Positions 53,621-61,353 of a stretch of DNA of 64,000 bases are shown piece after piece. The stretch covers positions 19,569 through 83,568 of the forward strand of contig QHBW01000098.1 of NCBI GenBank assembly GCA_003244205.1. Direction: 5' to 3'. The translations under genes were made by a program, and so were the position numbers. The notes below the pieces were generated by a model, which was given only the letters and a program-made list of their open reading frames with translations, was not told the origin of the DNA and made no database searches. This stretch comes from Solirubrobacterales bacterium. GTDB taxonomy: Bacteria; Actinomycetota; Thermoleophilia; Solirubrobacterales; Solirubrobacteraceae. The stretch's first letter is position 1. Every line of letters starts with the position of its first letter.

Positions 53621-54717
53621 GCCACGGCCTCGCTCATTACCGCGCCAGGCGACACCACAAGGCGCGTCACCGACCGCTCCTGCGCCCCCGGCACCTGCGC
53701 CACATCGGTGGTCGTCACAACGGTCTGTCCTTCGCCGGCGACGATCTCGGCGAGGCGGGCACGGTGCTCGCCGTCGAGCTCGCTCGTGACGTCGTCGAGC
53801 AGCAGCAATGGCGGAGCACCGCGGGAGCGCGTCAGTGCGTCGCGTTCGGCGAGCAGCAGCGCCAGCAGTGCCAGGCGCTGCTGGCCCTGGGATCCATAGA
53901 CGCGCAGCTCGTGCCGGTCGTGGCGCAAGAGCAGCTCGTCGCGGTGCGGGCCGTGGCCGGTGAAGCCGCGGATGAGGTCGCTCTCGACGCGCGCCGCCAG
54001 CTCCCCGGCCAGCTCCTCCGCGGCGGCCGCGGTCGTGCGCGGGCGGTAGGCCAGCTCGGTGTCTCCGGTCAGACCGAGCGCTTCGGCGTGCTCGGCGAAG
54101 GCGTCGGTGAGCTCGCCCACCGCGGCGGCGCGGTTATCGCGCAGGGCAACCCCGTGATGCGCCAGCTCGCTGTCCCACGCGCCCAGCGAGACGCGCCCCG
54201 CGATGCCCGCCCGTACGCGGCCCAACAGCGCATTGCGCTGGGCGAGCGCGCGCGCGTACGCGCGCCGCGTCTGCGCGCGCGCCGGCCAGAGCGCCTCCAC
54301 GAGCGCGTCGAGGTGCGCCCGCCGCAGCGCCGGAGACCCTTTGATCAGCTCGAGGCGATCGGGGGCGAAGACGCAGACCAAAGGACGTGCTTGCACGTCG
54401 GTGAGACGCTCGACGGCGACGCCGTCGGCGTGTAGGCGCTTCGGCTCGCCGGGAGCAAAGCCGACGCTGAAGCAATGCTCGCCGTCGCCATCCACCGCCG
54501 CAAGCTCGACGCGCGCGACCGCCGCGCCGAAGCGGACGACCTCACGATCGTTGGCGGTGCGAAAGGAGCGACCGGTGCAGCCAAAGTAGAGACCCTCCAC
54601 GAGGTTCGTCTTGCCGGCGCCGTTGGCCCCGCAGACGATCGTCAAGCCCGCTCCAAGCTCGATCTGGGCAGACTCGTAGCTGCGGAAATCGCGCAGGCTC
54701 AGGCCCGAGATCACCAT
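53617..54717 (-). CDS. recF: DNA replication and repair protein RecF
   Basis: The 366-residue SMC-like ATPase loads RecA onto gapped DNA with RecO and RecR. The Walker A is GANGAGKTNLVEGL near residue 30. YFGCTGRSFRT follows, the ABC signature is in YGSQGQQRLALLALLLAE, and the Walker B is PLLLLDDVTSELD. The length is normal. ATG 54717 lies 35 nt downstream of dnaN, as in most bacteria, and the stop overlaps the DUF721 gene. Transcription runs away from the origin. Confidence 0.96.
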   Translation of the reverse strand: MVISGLSLRDFRSYESAQIELGAGLTIVCGANGAGKTNLVEGLYFGCTGRSFRTANDREVVRFGAAVARVELAAVDGDGEHCFSVGFAPGEPKRLHADGVAVERLTDVQARPLVCVFAPDRLELIKGSPALRRAHLDALVEALWPARAQTRRAYARALAQRNALLGRVRAGIAGRVSLGAWDSELAHHGVALRDNRAAAVGELTDAFAEHAEALGLTGDTELAYRPRTTAAAAEELAGELAARVESDLIRGFTGHGPHRDELLLRHDRHELRVYGSQGQQRLALLALLLAERDALTRSRGAPPLLLLDDVTSELDGEHRARLAEIVAGEGQTVVTTTDVAQVPGAQERSVTRLVVSPGAVMSEAVA

Positions 54718-54752
54718 CGCGGCTGGCGCTCGGCGCCCAGCGGTCCCCGCTG

Positions 54753-55862
54753 CTAGACGTTGAGCCGGATCGGCATCACGAGATAGCGGAAGCCACTGCC
54801 GTCGCCGGCCTCGATCAATCCTGGGCGAAGCGGGCTGATGAGCTTGAGCACTACTTCGCCTTCGCCGACGCTCTCGAGCCCGTCGCGCAGGAACTCCGGG
54901 TTGAATCCGATCTCCAGTGGCTCACCGGAGAAGGCGACAGGAAGCGACTCGCGGGCCTCGCCAACGTCTGGCGTCTGCGCGGAGACCGTCAGCTCACCGT
55001 CGCCGAAGGCGAGGCGCAAGGGGGCGTTGCGCTGAGCCATCAGGCTGATGCGCCGGACGACCTCGGTGAGCTCGCCGCCGGCAAAGCGCAGCTCGTGCTC
55101 GTAGGTGTCGGGGATGAGCTGGCGGTAGTTGGGAAATTGGCCGTCGATCAGCCGTGAGGAGAGCACCGTGCCGCCAACGTCGAAGACGATTTGATTCGCG
55201 CCGACGCCGGCGCGTAGCTCCGCGTCGGGGCTGTGCTGGGCGATCCGCGCGAGCTCCTGAAGAGCGCGCGCGGGGACGTTGGCCTCAAAGCTGGCGTCGA
55301 GGTCGGCGTCGAGCTGGGTCTCCTTGACGCTGAGACGGTAGGAGTCGGTCGCCACCATGCGCAGCTCGCGACCACCGGCAGAGACGAGCACGCCGGTCAG
55401 CACGGGACGGGTCTCGTCCGCCGAAGCCGCGCGCGCCACGATCTCCACGGTCTCGACAAACGCCTGCGGGGGAAGCGTCAACGACGTGGCATCTGCGGGC
55501 TCAGGGAAGGGCGGGAAGTCCTCTGCCCGCAGCGTGCGCAGGTAGAACGCAGCCGAGCCAGCGCGAACCTCGACGTCTTGTTCGGCAGAACGCAGCTCGA
55601 CGTCCACCTTGCCCGCCGGGAGCGCGCGGACGACGTCGAGGAACAGCCGCGCAGGTACGACCGCCACGCCATGGCGCTGCACGTCCGCCTGCAGCGAGAC
55701 GCGCAGACCAACCTCCATGTCGGTCGCGCGTAGCTCGATTTCGTCGTCGCGGGCGTCGAGTTGGACTCCGGACAGAGCCTGAACGGCGCTGCGCGTCGAA
55801 GCGATACGCGCAACTGCCTGCAGTTGCGAGAAGAGGATTTCGCGAACGACGGTCAACTTCAT
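54753..55862 (-). CDS. dnaN: DNA polymerase III beta subunit (sliding clamp)
   Basis: The 369-residue protein forms the ring-shaped processivity clamp. It begins MKLTVVREILFSQLQAVARI, and the three-fold repeated clamp domains are recognisable. The second starts around PPQAFVETVEIVARAASADE with RPVLTGVLVS, and LIDGQFPNYRQLIPDTYEHE marks the hydrophobic-pocket region. The C-terminus FRYLVMPIRLNV matches the family's terminal M-P-(M/I)-R. ATG 55862 was chosen because the family sequence begins there. The gap to dnaA is just 28 bp, leaving no room for an origin. Confidence 0.96.
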   Translation of the reverse strand: MKLTVVREILFSQLQAVARIASTRSAVQALSGVQLDARDDEIELRATDMEVGLRVSLQADVQRHGVAVVPARLFLDVVRALPAGKVDVELRSAEQDVEVRAGSAAFYLRTLRAEDFPPFPEPADATSLTLPPQAFVETVEIVARAASADETRPVLTGVLVSAGGRELRMVATDSYRLSVKETQLDADLDASFEANVPARALQELARIAQHSPDAELRAGVGANQIVFDVGGTVLSSRLIDGQFPNYRQLIPDTYEHELRFAGGELTEVVRRISLMAQRNAPLRLAFGDGELTVSAQTPDVGEARESLPVAFSGEPLEIGFNPEFLRDGLESVGEGEVVLKLISPLRPGLIEAGDGSGFRYLVMPIRLNV

Positions 55863-55890
55863 AGCGATCCAAACAAAGGAGGAGTGATGG

Positions 55891-57369
55891 TCATAGGGGC
55901 TGTGAAGTCTGTGGAGAAGTGGAAGACGATGGCTCTGCTGTGGGCTTGGAGCCTGGGGCAGTCTGCCATCCAGCGCGGTCGGGGTGGGTGCTGCGCATAG
56001 GGTCCAGGCGCGCGCGCAGCTGCAGCACGGCGGCGCGAGCCTCGGGGTCGGCGGCGATTCGCTCGGCAGTACGCCGCCAGGCGTGCAGGACGGTGGCGTG
56101 GTTGCGTCCGCCGAAGCGCCGGCCAATCGCTGGCAGGCTCTGAGCGGTCAGCTCGCGGGCGAGGTACATGGCGACCTGCCGCGGCCAGGCCACGCGCAGC
56201 GTGCGAGCTGGCGAGACGAGCTCCTCGGCGCTGATACCGAAGGCGTCAGCGGCCTCCTGCTGGATCTCCTCAACAGTGCGACGCCGGCTGGTTGGCGCCG
56301 GCTGGAGACGATCGAGGACCTCGGTGACGAGCGCATCGTCGATCGCGCGACCAGTGAGTGAATGCAGCGCCACCACGCGGATGAGAGCGCCTTCCAGCGC
56401 GCGCACGTCGTGGTCGACGCGCTCGGCCAGTAGGCGTAGCCCCGCGTCGTCGGTTAGCTGCAGAGCATCTTGGCTGGCGCGTTGGCGCAGGATCGCGAGG
56501 CGCGTAGTGAGCTCGGGCGTGGTTAGGTCGCAGACGAGCCCCGCCTGGAAGCGCTCACGCAGACGCAGCTCGAGGGCCGTCATGTCGCTCGGCAGGCGAT
56601 CACAGGCGATCACGAGCTGACTTCCGTTGTCCTGGAGGGCGTTGATCGTGTGGAAGAACTCCTCCTCCGTGCGTATTTTGCTCTCGAAGAACTGGACATC
56701 GTCTAGCAGCAGCAGGTCGACGCGGCGGTAGCGCGCCTTGAAACGCTCGATGTCACCGGATTGCAGCGCGGCGAGGAAGTGTGTGGTGAACTGCTCGGCG
56801 GTCGCGTAGCGAACGCTCAGCCCGCTGCCGTGCTGGCGAACGTAGCTGGCGATCGCGCGCAGGAGATGCGTCTTGCCGACGCCGGGAGGGCCGTAGAGGA
56901 AGAGCGGATTGTAGGCCTGCCCCGGCTGCTCGGCCACGGCGAGCGCCGCAGCGTGGGCGAGGCGGTTGGTGGGGCCGATGACAAAGTGCTCGAAACTGTG
57001 ACGCGGGTTGTGACGCTGGTCTTCGCTGGCTGCCGGGGTATCGCTGTCGCGAGCTCCGGAGCGCGCTCTCTGGGCGCGTCGTGAGGTGCTCGGCGTTCCG
57101 CAGGAGGGTGTGCGCTGGGCGGAGCCCGGGGCGATCAGCCGGACGCGCGCGCCGCTGTCGAGCGCGGTGCAAGCGGCGCTGTCGAGCAGGCGCCCGAAGC
57201 GCGCCGCGACCCACGCGCGGATGTCGTCGGGGGCGGCGACGAGGAGCTCGGAACCCTCGAGCGCGAGCGGTTGCAGGGGCTCGATGTAGAGGCGAAACGC
57301 GCGCTCGCTGAGGGCTTTGCGCAGCTCGCTCAGAATCGGGCGCCAGATCTCGGCAGGGGCGATGGGCAC
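55891..57369 (-). CDS. dnaA: Chromosomal replication initiator DnaA, with C-terminal extension
   Basis: The 492-residue protein has domain I at residues 1-80 and a short low-complexity domain II at about 85-120. The AAA+ domain III has FVIGPTNRLAHAAALAVAE, Walker A GPPGVGKTHLLRA and Walker B LLLLDDVQFF. DNA-binding domain IV has the signature GRRFGGRNHATVLHA. About 50 residues follow that helix-turn-helix, ending in a Ser/Thr/Pro/Gln-rich tail; most DnaA proteins end soon after domain IV. The start is GTG 57369, and a TATAGT box lies 66 nt upstream. DnaA-box-like 9-mers occur both in the upstream spacer and in the coding tail. Confidence 0.97.
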   Translation of the reverse strand: MPIAPAEIWRPILSELRKALSERAFRLYIEPLQPLALEGSELLVAAPDDIRAWVAARFGRLLDSAACTALDSGARVRLIAPGSAQRTPSCGTPSTSRRAQRARSGARDSDTPAASEDQRHNPRHSFEHFVIGPTNRLAHAAALAVAEQPGQAYNPLFLYGPPGVGKTHLLRAIASYVRQHGSGLSVRYATAEQFTTHFLAALQSGDIERFKARYRRVDLLLLDDVQFFESKIRTEEEFFHTINALQDNGSQLVIACDRLPSDMTALELRLRERFQAGLVCDLTTPELTTRLAILRQRASQDALQLTDDAGLRLLAERVDHDVRALEGALIRVVALHSLTGRAIDDALVTEVLDRLQPAPTSRRRTVEEIQQEAADAFGISAEELVSPARTLRVAWPRQVAMYLARELTAQSLPAIGRRFGGRNHATVLHAWRRTAERIAADPEARAAVLQLRARLDPMRSTHPDRAGWQTAPGSKPTAEPSSSTSPQTSQPL

Positions 57370-57434
57370 GGACGGACAAGCTCTCCGCTGGTGGGTCTGC
57401 TGGCCAAGCCGTGACCGGCTCGGAAGGAGGGACG

Positions 57435-57440
57435 ACTATA
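57435..57440 (-). promoter_or_regulatory. Candidate dnaA -10 box (TATAGT)
   Basis: On the minus strand TATAGT lies 65 nt before GTG 57369. The hexamer 17 nt upstream (TTCCCG) is a poor -35. Confidence 0.4.
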
Positions 57441-57644
57441 GACGGGGGGCAGCGTGTCGGGAAGCGGTCCTCCGCGCAAATCGCGAGAGAATTTGCTGCC
57501 CTTGCGGGTGGCGGCAACGTGCACAGGCTGTGGAAAGTTGTGAAGAACTCTGTGCGCGGCCAGGACGGCCGTTGACCCAGGCGGTAGGCTGATAGACCGG
57601 AAAGAGGTAAGAAGAAATACCTCTAGCTCTGGATCACGCTCGCG

Positions 57645-57650
57645 TATACT
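57645..57650 (+). promoter_or_regulatory. Candidate rpmH -10 box (TATACT)
   Basis: TATACT lies 64 nt before ATG 57715. The region 17 nt upstream has no good -35. It would serve the whole rpmH-rnpA-yidD-yidC-jag operon. Confidence 0.45.
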
Positions 57651-57714
57651 CGATCGGCGCTCACGCAGGCGCGCGAGACCGTCCCTGCAGCCCCAGCATC
57701 CGACTGCCAGCTCG

Positions 57715-57849
57715 ATGAAGCGGACATACCAACCGAAGCGGCGCAAGCGCGCCCGGACGCACGGCTTCCGGGCGCGTATGGGCACGCGTGCGGGTCGCGC
57801 GATCCTCAAGCATCGACGCGGCAAGCGACGCCAGCGGCTGACCGTGTAG
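57715..57849 (+). CDS. rpmH: 50S ribosomal protein L34
   Basis: The 44-residue, highly basic protein begins [20 protein letters not shown] and ends [13 protein letters not shown], matching L34 throughout. It is a structural protein of the large ribosomal subunit. Its TAG stop shares a base with the GTG start of rnpA, the conserved L34/RNase P protein arrangement. It is divergent from dnaA across the putative origin. Confidence 0.97.
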   Translation: MKRTYQPKRRKRARTHGFRARMGTRAGRAILKHRRGKRRQRLTV

Positions 57850-58268
57850 TGCCCTCCTCGGCGTCGACCGCCGGTGGGTCGCGGCGCGGCCGGCTCTCGC
57901 GCAGCGGTGACTTCGAGCGCGTCTATCGCCACGGGCGCTCGCGCGCCAATCGCCACCTCGTCCTCTACGTCTTCCCGCGCCCGGGCGAGCAGGCCGATGG
58001 ACCGCCTCGCCTCGGTCTCTCGGTGCCGCGTCGCGTCGGCGGCGCGGTCGAGCGCAACCGCGTCAAGCGTCTCCTACGCGAGGCGTTCTGGGCTGCGAGC
58101 GAGCGCCTCCGCGACGGACAGGACTTCGTCATCGTGGCTCGCCCCGAGGCGGCCGCGCTGGCGGAGCGCGATGGGCTCGCAGGCATTCGGGGGGCACTCG
58201 AGCAGTTGATGGTCTCCGGGGTTGTCGGCGAGTCTTCTCGGGCCGGCGGCGAGAGCGACGCAGCCTGA
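57849..58268 (+). CDS. rnpA: Ribonuclease P protein component
   Basis: The 139-residue basic protein contains RLSRSGDFERVYRHGRS, LGLSVPRRVGGAVERNRVKR with the RNR motif that contacts RNase P RNA, and LREAFWAASERLRDGQDFVI. It matures tRNA 5' ends together with the catalytic RNA. It has an acidic, Gly-rich C-terminal tail beyond the family core. GTG 57849 overlaps the rpmH stop, and its own stop overlaps yidD (TGATG). Confidence 0.95.
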   Translation: MPSSASTAGGSRRGRLSRSGDFERVYRHGRSRANRHLVLYVFPRPGEQADGPPRLGLSVPRRVGGAVERNRVKRLLREAFWAASERLRDGQDFVIVARPEAAALAERDGLAGIRGALEQLMVSGVVGESSRAGGESDAA

Positions 58269-58519
58269 TGGCGGCGGCACGGCGACTCGTGCTGGTCCCG
58301 GTCCACGTCTATCGCAGCGCGATCTCGCCGGCACTCGCGCGCCGCTGCAAGTACGAGCCCAGCTGTTCGGCTTACGCCGTCGAGGCTGTCACGCGGTACG
58401 GCATACTGAGGGGCCTGGTCCTCACCACCTGGCGCGTGCTGCGCTGTAACCCGTGGAGCCACGGCGGCTATGACCCGGTGGAGGCGCAGCGCTTGTTCGC
58501 CGTGTGCGCGCGCTCCTAA
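58268..58519 (+). CDS. yidD: Membrane protein insertion efficiency factor YidD
   Basis: The 83-residue protein shows the family signature CKYEPSCSAYAVEAVTRYG and then CNPWSHGGYDPV, with three conserved Cys residues and an amphipathic N-terminus (RLVLVPVHVYRSAISPAL). YidD is a membrane-associated helper of YidC-dependent insertion. It overlaps rnpA by 1 nt and yidC by 16 nt, the conserved order in bacteria. Confidence 0.94.
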   Translation: MAAARRLVLVPVHVYRSAISPALARRCKYEPSCSAYAVEAVTRYGILRGLVLTTWRVLRCNPWSHGGYDPVEAQRLFAVCARS

Positions 58520-59604
58520 GCGACCTGCCAGCACCCGTGCCGCTCGTTACCGCCAACATCTTCCAGCCGCTGATCGACGTCTTCGAGGCGGTGATCAAGT
58601 TCTTCCACGGCATCGGGCTGGGGTGGGGGCTGTCGATCATCGCCTTGACGGTCGTGATCCGGGCGCTGCTGATCCCGTTGACGCTACGCCAGTTTCGCTC
58701 GATGCAGGGTCTCCAGAGGCTGCAGCCCGAGATCAAGGCGCTGCAGGCGAAGTACAAGGGTGACAAGCAGCGCCTGAACCAGGAGATGATGAAGTTCTAC
58801 CAGCAGAACAAGGTCAATCCGCTGGGTTCCTGCCTCCCGCTGCTGGCCCAGTTCCCGGTCTTCATCGGGCTGTTTTACATGCTGCGCAAGGACCTGCGCA
58901 TCAATATCTGCCCGTCGGTCCAGCATGCCTACCAAGCCCTGCATCACACCGCGAACACGACTCCCTGCGGACCGCACGTGCCGCAAGCGCACTTCCTCTT
59001 CATCACCGACCTGACCAACAACGCGACCGGCGCTGTGCTAGTCGTGCTGATCGCGCTCTACATCGCCACGCAGCTGGTTTCCAGCCTGCTGATGTCGGCC
59101 ACGACGGATCGCAACCAGCGCTTGCTGATGCTCGGCCTGCCGTTCGTCTTCACGGTCTTCATCATCCGCTTCCCGGCGGGGCTGATCCTGTACTGGATCA
59201 CGACCAACACTTGGACGATCCTGCAGCAGTACATCGTGCGCAAGCGGGTCGGGCCGTTGCATGCGCCCGGCAGCCCGGGCGCGCTGGCGCTCGCGGGCGG
59301 GGGTGACACGGCGGACTCCAAGGGCGCTGGTGGGGGCGGCCTGCGCGGCCTGATCCAAGGCTTGCGCGACGGAGCCGCGAGCAGCGGCGGTGGCAATGGC
59401 GCAGCGGATCGCGGCAGCGCCGAGCGCGCCGTCGGCAGGAAGCCCGCGAGGGCGTCCGCGCAAGCGTCCGCGAAGGCCTCCGCGAAACGGTCGGGCAAGG
59501 CGTCAGGCGACGACGCCGGCACGGAGAAGGGGCCGCGCAGGGAGGGCAAGGCGCCTCCTCCCCCACCGCGCAAGCGCAAGACCCGCTCCGGCAGGCGCCG
59601 GTGA
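58504..59604 (+). CDS. yidC: Membrane protein insertase YidC/OxaI
   Basis: The 366-residue protein has the short, Gram-positive-type YidC layout without the large periplasmic domain. Five helices are evident. The second carries the conserved Arg in LSIIALTVVIRALLIPLTLR, followed by the cytoplasmic hairpin EIKALQAKYKGDKQRLNQEM. A basic C-terminal tail of about 100 residues rich in Ala, Lys and Arg probably contacts ribosomes. It inserts membrane proteins alone or with SecYEG. The start is GTG 58504 inside the yidD 3' end. Confidence 0.95.
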   Translation: MRALLSDLPAPVPLVTANIFQPLIDVFEAVIKFFHGIGLGWGLSIIALTVVIRALLIPLTLRQFRSMQGLQRLQPEIKALQAKYKGDKQRLNQEMMKFYQQNKVNPLGSCLPLLAQFPVFIGLFYMLRKDLRINICPSVQHAYQALHHTANTTPCGPHVPQAHFLFITDLTNNATGAVLVVLIALYIATQLVSSLLMSATTDRNQRLLMLGLPFVFTVFIIRFPAGLILYWITTNTWTILQQYIVRKRVGPLHAPGSPGALALAGGGDTADSKGAGGGGLRGLIQGLRDGAASSGGGNGAADRGSAERAVGRKPARASAQASAKASAKRSGKASGDDAGTEKGPRREGKAPPPPPRKRKTRSGRRR

Positions 59605-60071
59605 CCGTCGCGGCGGACGCAGCACAACAGAGTGAGCGCCTGCGCGAGATGGTCGAGCGGGTGGTTTCGGCGCTCGATCTGGAGGCGCAGGTGGACGTCC
59701 GAGACGATGGCGAGACGCTGACGGCGACCGTATCCGGCGACGATCTCGGGCTGTTCATCGGTCGTCACGGCGAAACGATCGATGCGATCCAGCATCTGGC
59801 ACTGCGCGTGGCCGGGGGACAGGGGGACGACCGCCGCCGAGTCGTGGTCGATGCCTCGGGCTATCGCGAGCGCCGAGCACGCGCGCTCTGCCAGGAGGCA
59901 GACCGCGCCGCCGACCAGGCGCTGCGCTTCGGCCGGCCGATCGCGCTCGACGCGATGAGCTCGATCGAGCGGCGGGTGGTCCATGAGCACCTGCGCGACT
60001 ACCCCGGTGTCGACACCTACAGCGAAGGCGACGAGCCGGCTCGCCACCTGGTGGTGGCTCCGGCCACTTGA
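59601..60071 (+). CDS. jag: Jag/KhpB-like RNA-binding protein (KH and R3H)
   Basis: The 156-residue protein has a KH domain with the GxxG-like loop LFIGRHGETIDAIQHLALRV. A C-terminal R3H domain follows, with AMSSIERRVVHEHLRDYPGV, including the R-x3-H motif. The Jag N-terminal domain of longer homologues is absent, as in actinobacterial versions. It binds small RNAs and mRNAs and influences cell elongation. GTG 59601 overlaps the yidC stop (GTGA). Confidence 0.93.
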   Translation: MTVAADAAQQSERLREMVERVVSALDLEAQVDVRDDGETLTATVSGDDLGLFIGRHGETIDAIQHLALRVAGGQGDDRRRVVVDASGYRERRARALCQEADRAADQALRFGRPIALDAMSSIERRVVHEHLRDYPGVDTYSEGDEPARHLVVAPAT

Positions 60072-60095
60072 GGCGCCTTGCCGGTCCGAGGGCGG

Positions 60096-60124
60096 CGTTC
60101 CACGTTTCTCTTGACGGTGAAACA
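60096..60124. promoter_or_regulatory. Two degenerate parS-like half-sites
   Basis: GTTCCACGT (60097-60105) resembles the left half of the ParB target TGTTTCACGTGAAACA. GTGAAACA (60117-60124) equals its right half exactly. They lie in the 64-bp jag-LAGLIDADG spacer, 1.9 kb from parB. Neither is a full palindrome, so ParB binding is uncertain. Confidence 0.25.
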
Positions 60125-60135
60125 CTATTGCGGGA

Positions 60136-60552
60136 GTGCCGGCCGAACCTGAACGCCACAGATCAGCCAACCCAAGCGCGCCCAGCGACTTCGATGCTGG
60201 CGTGCTTGTCGGCCTGCTGATCGGCGAAGGCCACTTCGGCGGGGACGGGCGCCAACCCCAGGTGACGCTGCGCATGCACGTGCGCCACGAAGCCCTCTTC
60301 CATTGGCTCGAGCGCGTCGTGCCGGGGAGCCGCCTCTATGGCCCCTACGACCACGGCGGTCGGCACTACTACCAGTGGATGGTCCGCGGGCGCGTGCTCG
60401 TGGAGCAACTGCTTCCCTTGCTGGAAGAGCGCCTCGACGCTGGTCTCGACGGTTACGCGGCCGAGCGCCTGGAGGGGATGCTCGCGCGCTACGCCGAGCC
60501 GATCTCCCGCGCCCGCGCCCGCGCCGCGGCGATCCGCCGTGCCGCGGGCTGA
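60136..60552 (+). CDS. Single-motif LAGLIDADG-type protein in the jag-rsmG interval
   Basis: The 138-residue protein has one LAGLIDADG-like helix, LVGLLIGEGHFGGDGRQPQV, with Glu at the usual acidic position and the typical following beta strands (VTLRMHVRHEALFHWLERVV, then GSRLYGPYDHGGRHYYQWMV). Single-motif LAGLIDADG proteins act as homodimers in homing endonucleases, or lose cleavage and become regulators, as in WhiA. No intron or intein surrounds it. ATG of rsmG overlaps its stop (TGATG), so it is a built-in operon member. A structural or regulatory role is as likely as nuclease activity. The GTG start is the first in frame. Confidence 0.7.
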   Translation: MPAEPERHRSANPSAPSDFDAGVLVGLLIGEGHFGGDGRQPQVTLRMHVRHEALFHWLERVVPGSRLYGPYDHGGRHYYQWMVRGRVLVEQLLPLLEERLDAGLDGYAAERLEGMLARYAEPISRARARAAAIRRAAG

Positions 60553-61343
60553 TGGATCCAGTCGCAGAGCGACGCTTGCGCGAGCTCGCTGCTCGCTACG
60601 GCTTCGACGGCGCGGCGCTGTGGAAGCTCGCAGCGCTGCTCGATGCGCTTGCCGGCGACGACACCGCGCCTACGCCAATCCGTGACCCTGCGCGCGCCGT
60701 GGATGCCCACGTCGCCGACTCGCTCAGTGCGCTCGAGCTCGATCCGGTCCGTGAAGCACACCGGATCGCCGACCTGGGCGCTGGGGCGGGATTCCCCGGC
60801 GCTGCGCTGGCAGCCGTGCTCCCCCACGCGCGCGTCTCCCTGCTCGAGAGCGTCGGGCGCAAGGCGGCATTCCTCACCAGGGCGGTGACAGCCGCGGGCC
60901 TCACCAACGTCGAGGTCGTCCCCGAACGCGTCGAGCTGTGGGACGCAGGACATGAGCGCTTTGACCTCGTCACGGCGCGTGCGCTCGCACCGCTCGCGGT
61001 GATCGCCGAGTACGCGGCTCCCCTGCTCATTCACGAGGGCTGGCTGGTCGCCTGGAAGGGGCGCCGGAGCGAGGACGAGGAGGCCGCCGGCGATCGCGCG
61101 GCGTCGCTGGTGGGACTCGCCTGGCGCGAGATCCGCCGTGTGGAGCCGTTTGTCGCAGCCGGCGAGCGGCATCTGCACCTCTTTCAGAAGATTGCCCCCA
61201 CTCCCGAAGGCTTTCCGCGCAGGCCTGGCATGGCGCGCAAGCGCCCGCTTGGCCGCGAAGGCGGCCCGCTCGCCGAGGCTGCCCAGTCCCCAGACGCGGC
61301 ACTGCAGGAGGGCGAGCCGGCGTCCACGCGCGACCCGCGCTAG
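60552..61343 (+). CDS. rsmG: 16S rRNA (guanine527-N7)-methyltransferase
   Basis: The 263-residue protein has the class I SAM-binding motif IADLGAGAGFPGAALAAVL. LLESVGRKAAFLTRAV follows, and later VTARALAPLAVIAEYAAPLL and LVAWKGRR. It methylates G527 of 16S rRNA, and loss gives low-level streptomycin resistance in other bacteria. ATG 60552 overlaps the stop of the LAGLIDADG-type gene. About 45 extra C-terminal residues (RPGMARKRPLGREGGPLAEA) are basic and typical of actinobacterial RsmG. Confidence 0.93.
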   Translation: MDPVAERRLRELAARYGFDGAALWKLAALLDALAGDDTAPTPIRDPARAVDAHVADSLSALELDPVREAHRIADLGAGAGFPGAALAAVLPHARVSLLESVGRKAAFLTRAVTAAGLTNVEVVPERVELWDAGHERFDLVTARALAPLAVIAEYAAPLLIHEGWLVAWKGRRSEDEEAAGDRAASLVGLAWREIRRVEPFVAAGERHLHLFQKIAPTPEGFPRRPGMARKRPLGREGGPLAEAAQSPDAALQEGEPASTRDPR

Positions 61344-61346
61344 CGT
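61341..61346 (+). promoter_or_regulatory. Candidate -10 box (TAGCGT) for parA
   Basis: TAGCGT begins inside the rsmG stop codon (61341-61343) and ends 7 nt before GTG 61354. It repeats the leaderless-type geometry found elsewhere. Confidence 0.4.
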
Positions 61347-61353
61347 CACGCAG

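Larger units (their letters stand above)
57370..57714. other. Probable oriC in the dnaA-rpmH spacer
   Basis: The 345-bp spacer separates divergent dnaA and rpmH. DnaA-box-like 9-mers are TGTGGAAAG (57529-57537) and TGTGAAGAA (57539-57547), each 7 of 9 to the inverse of TTATCCACA. A moderately AT-rich stretch at 57600-57625 holds a perfect inverted repeat AGAGGTA/TACCTCT (57603-57609, 57618-57624). The dnaN-dnaA gap is too short for an origin, so this is the best candidate, although the boxes are few and degenerate. Confidence 0.5.
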
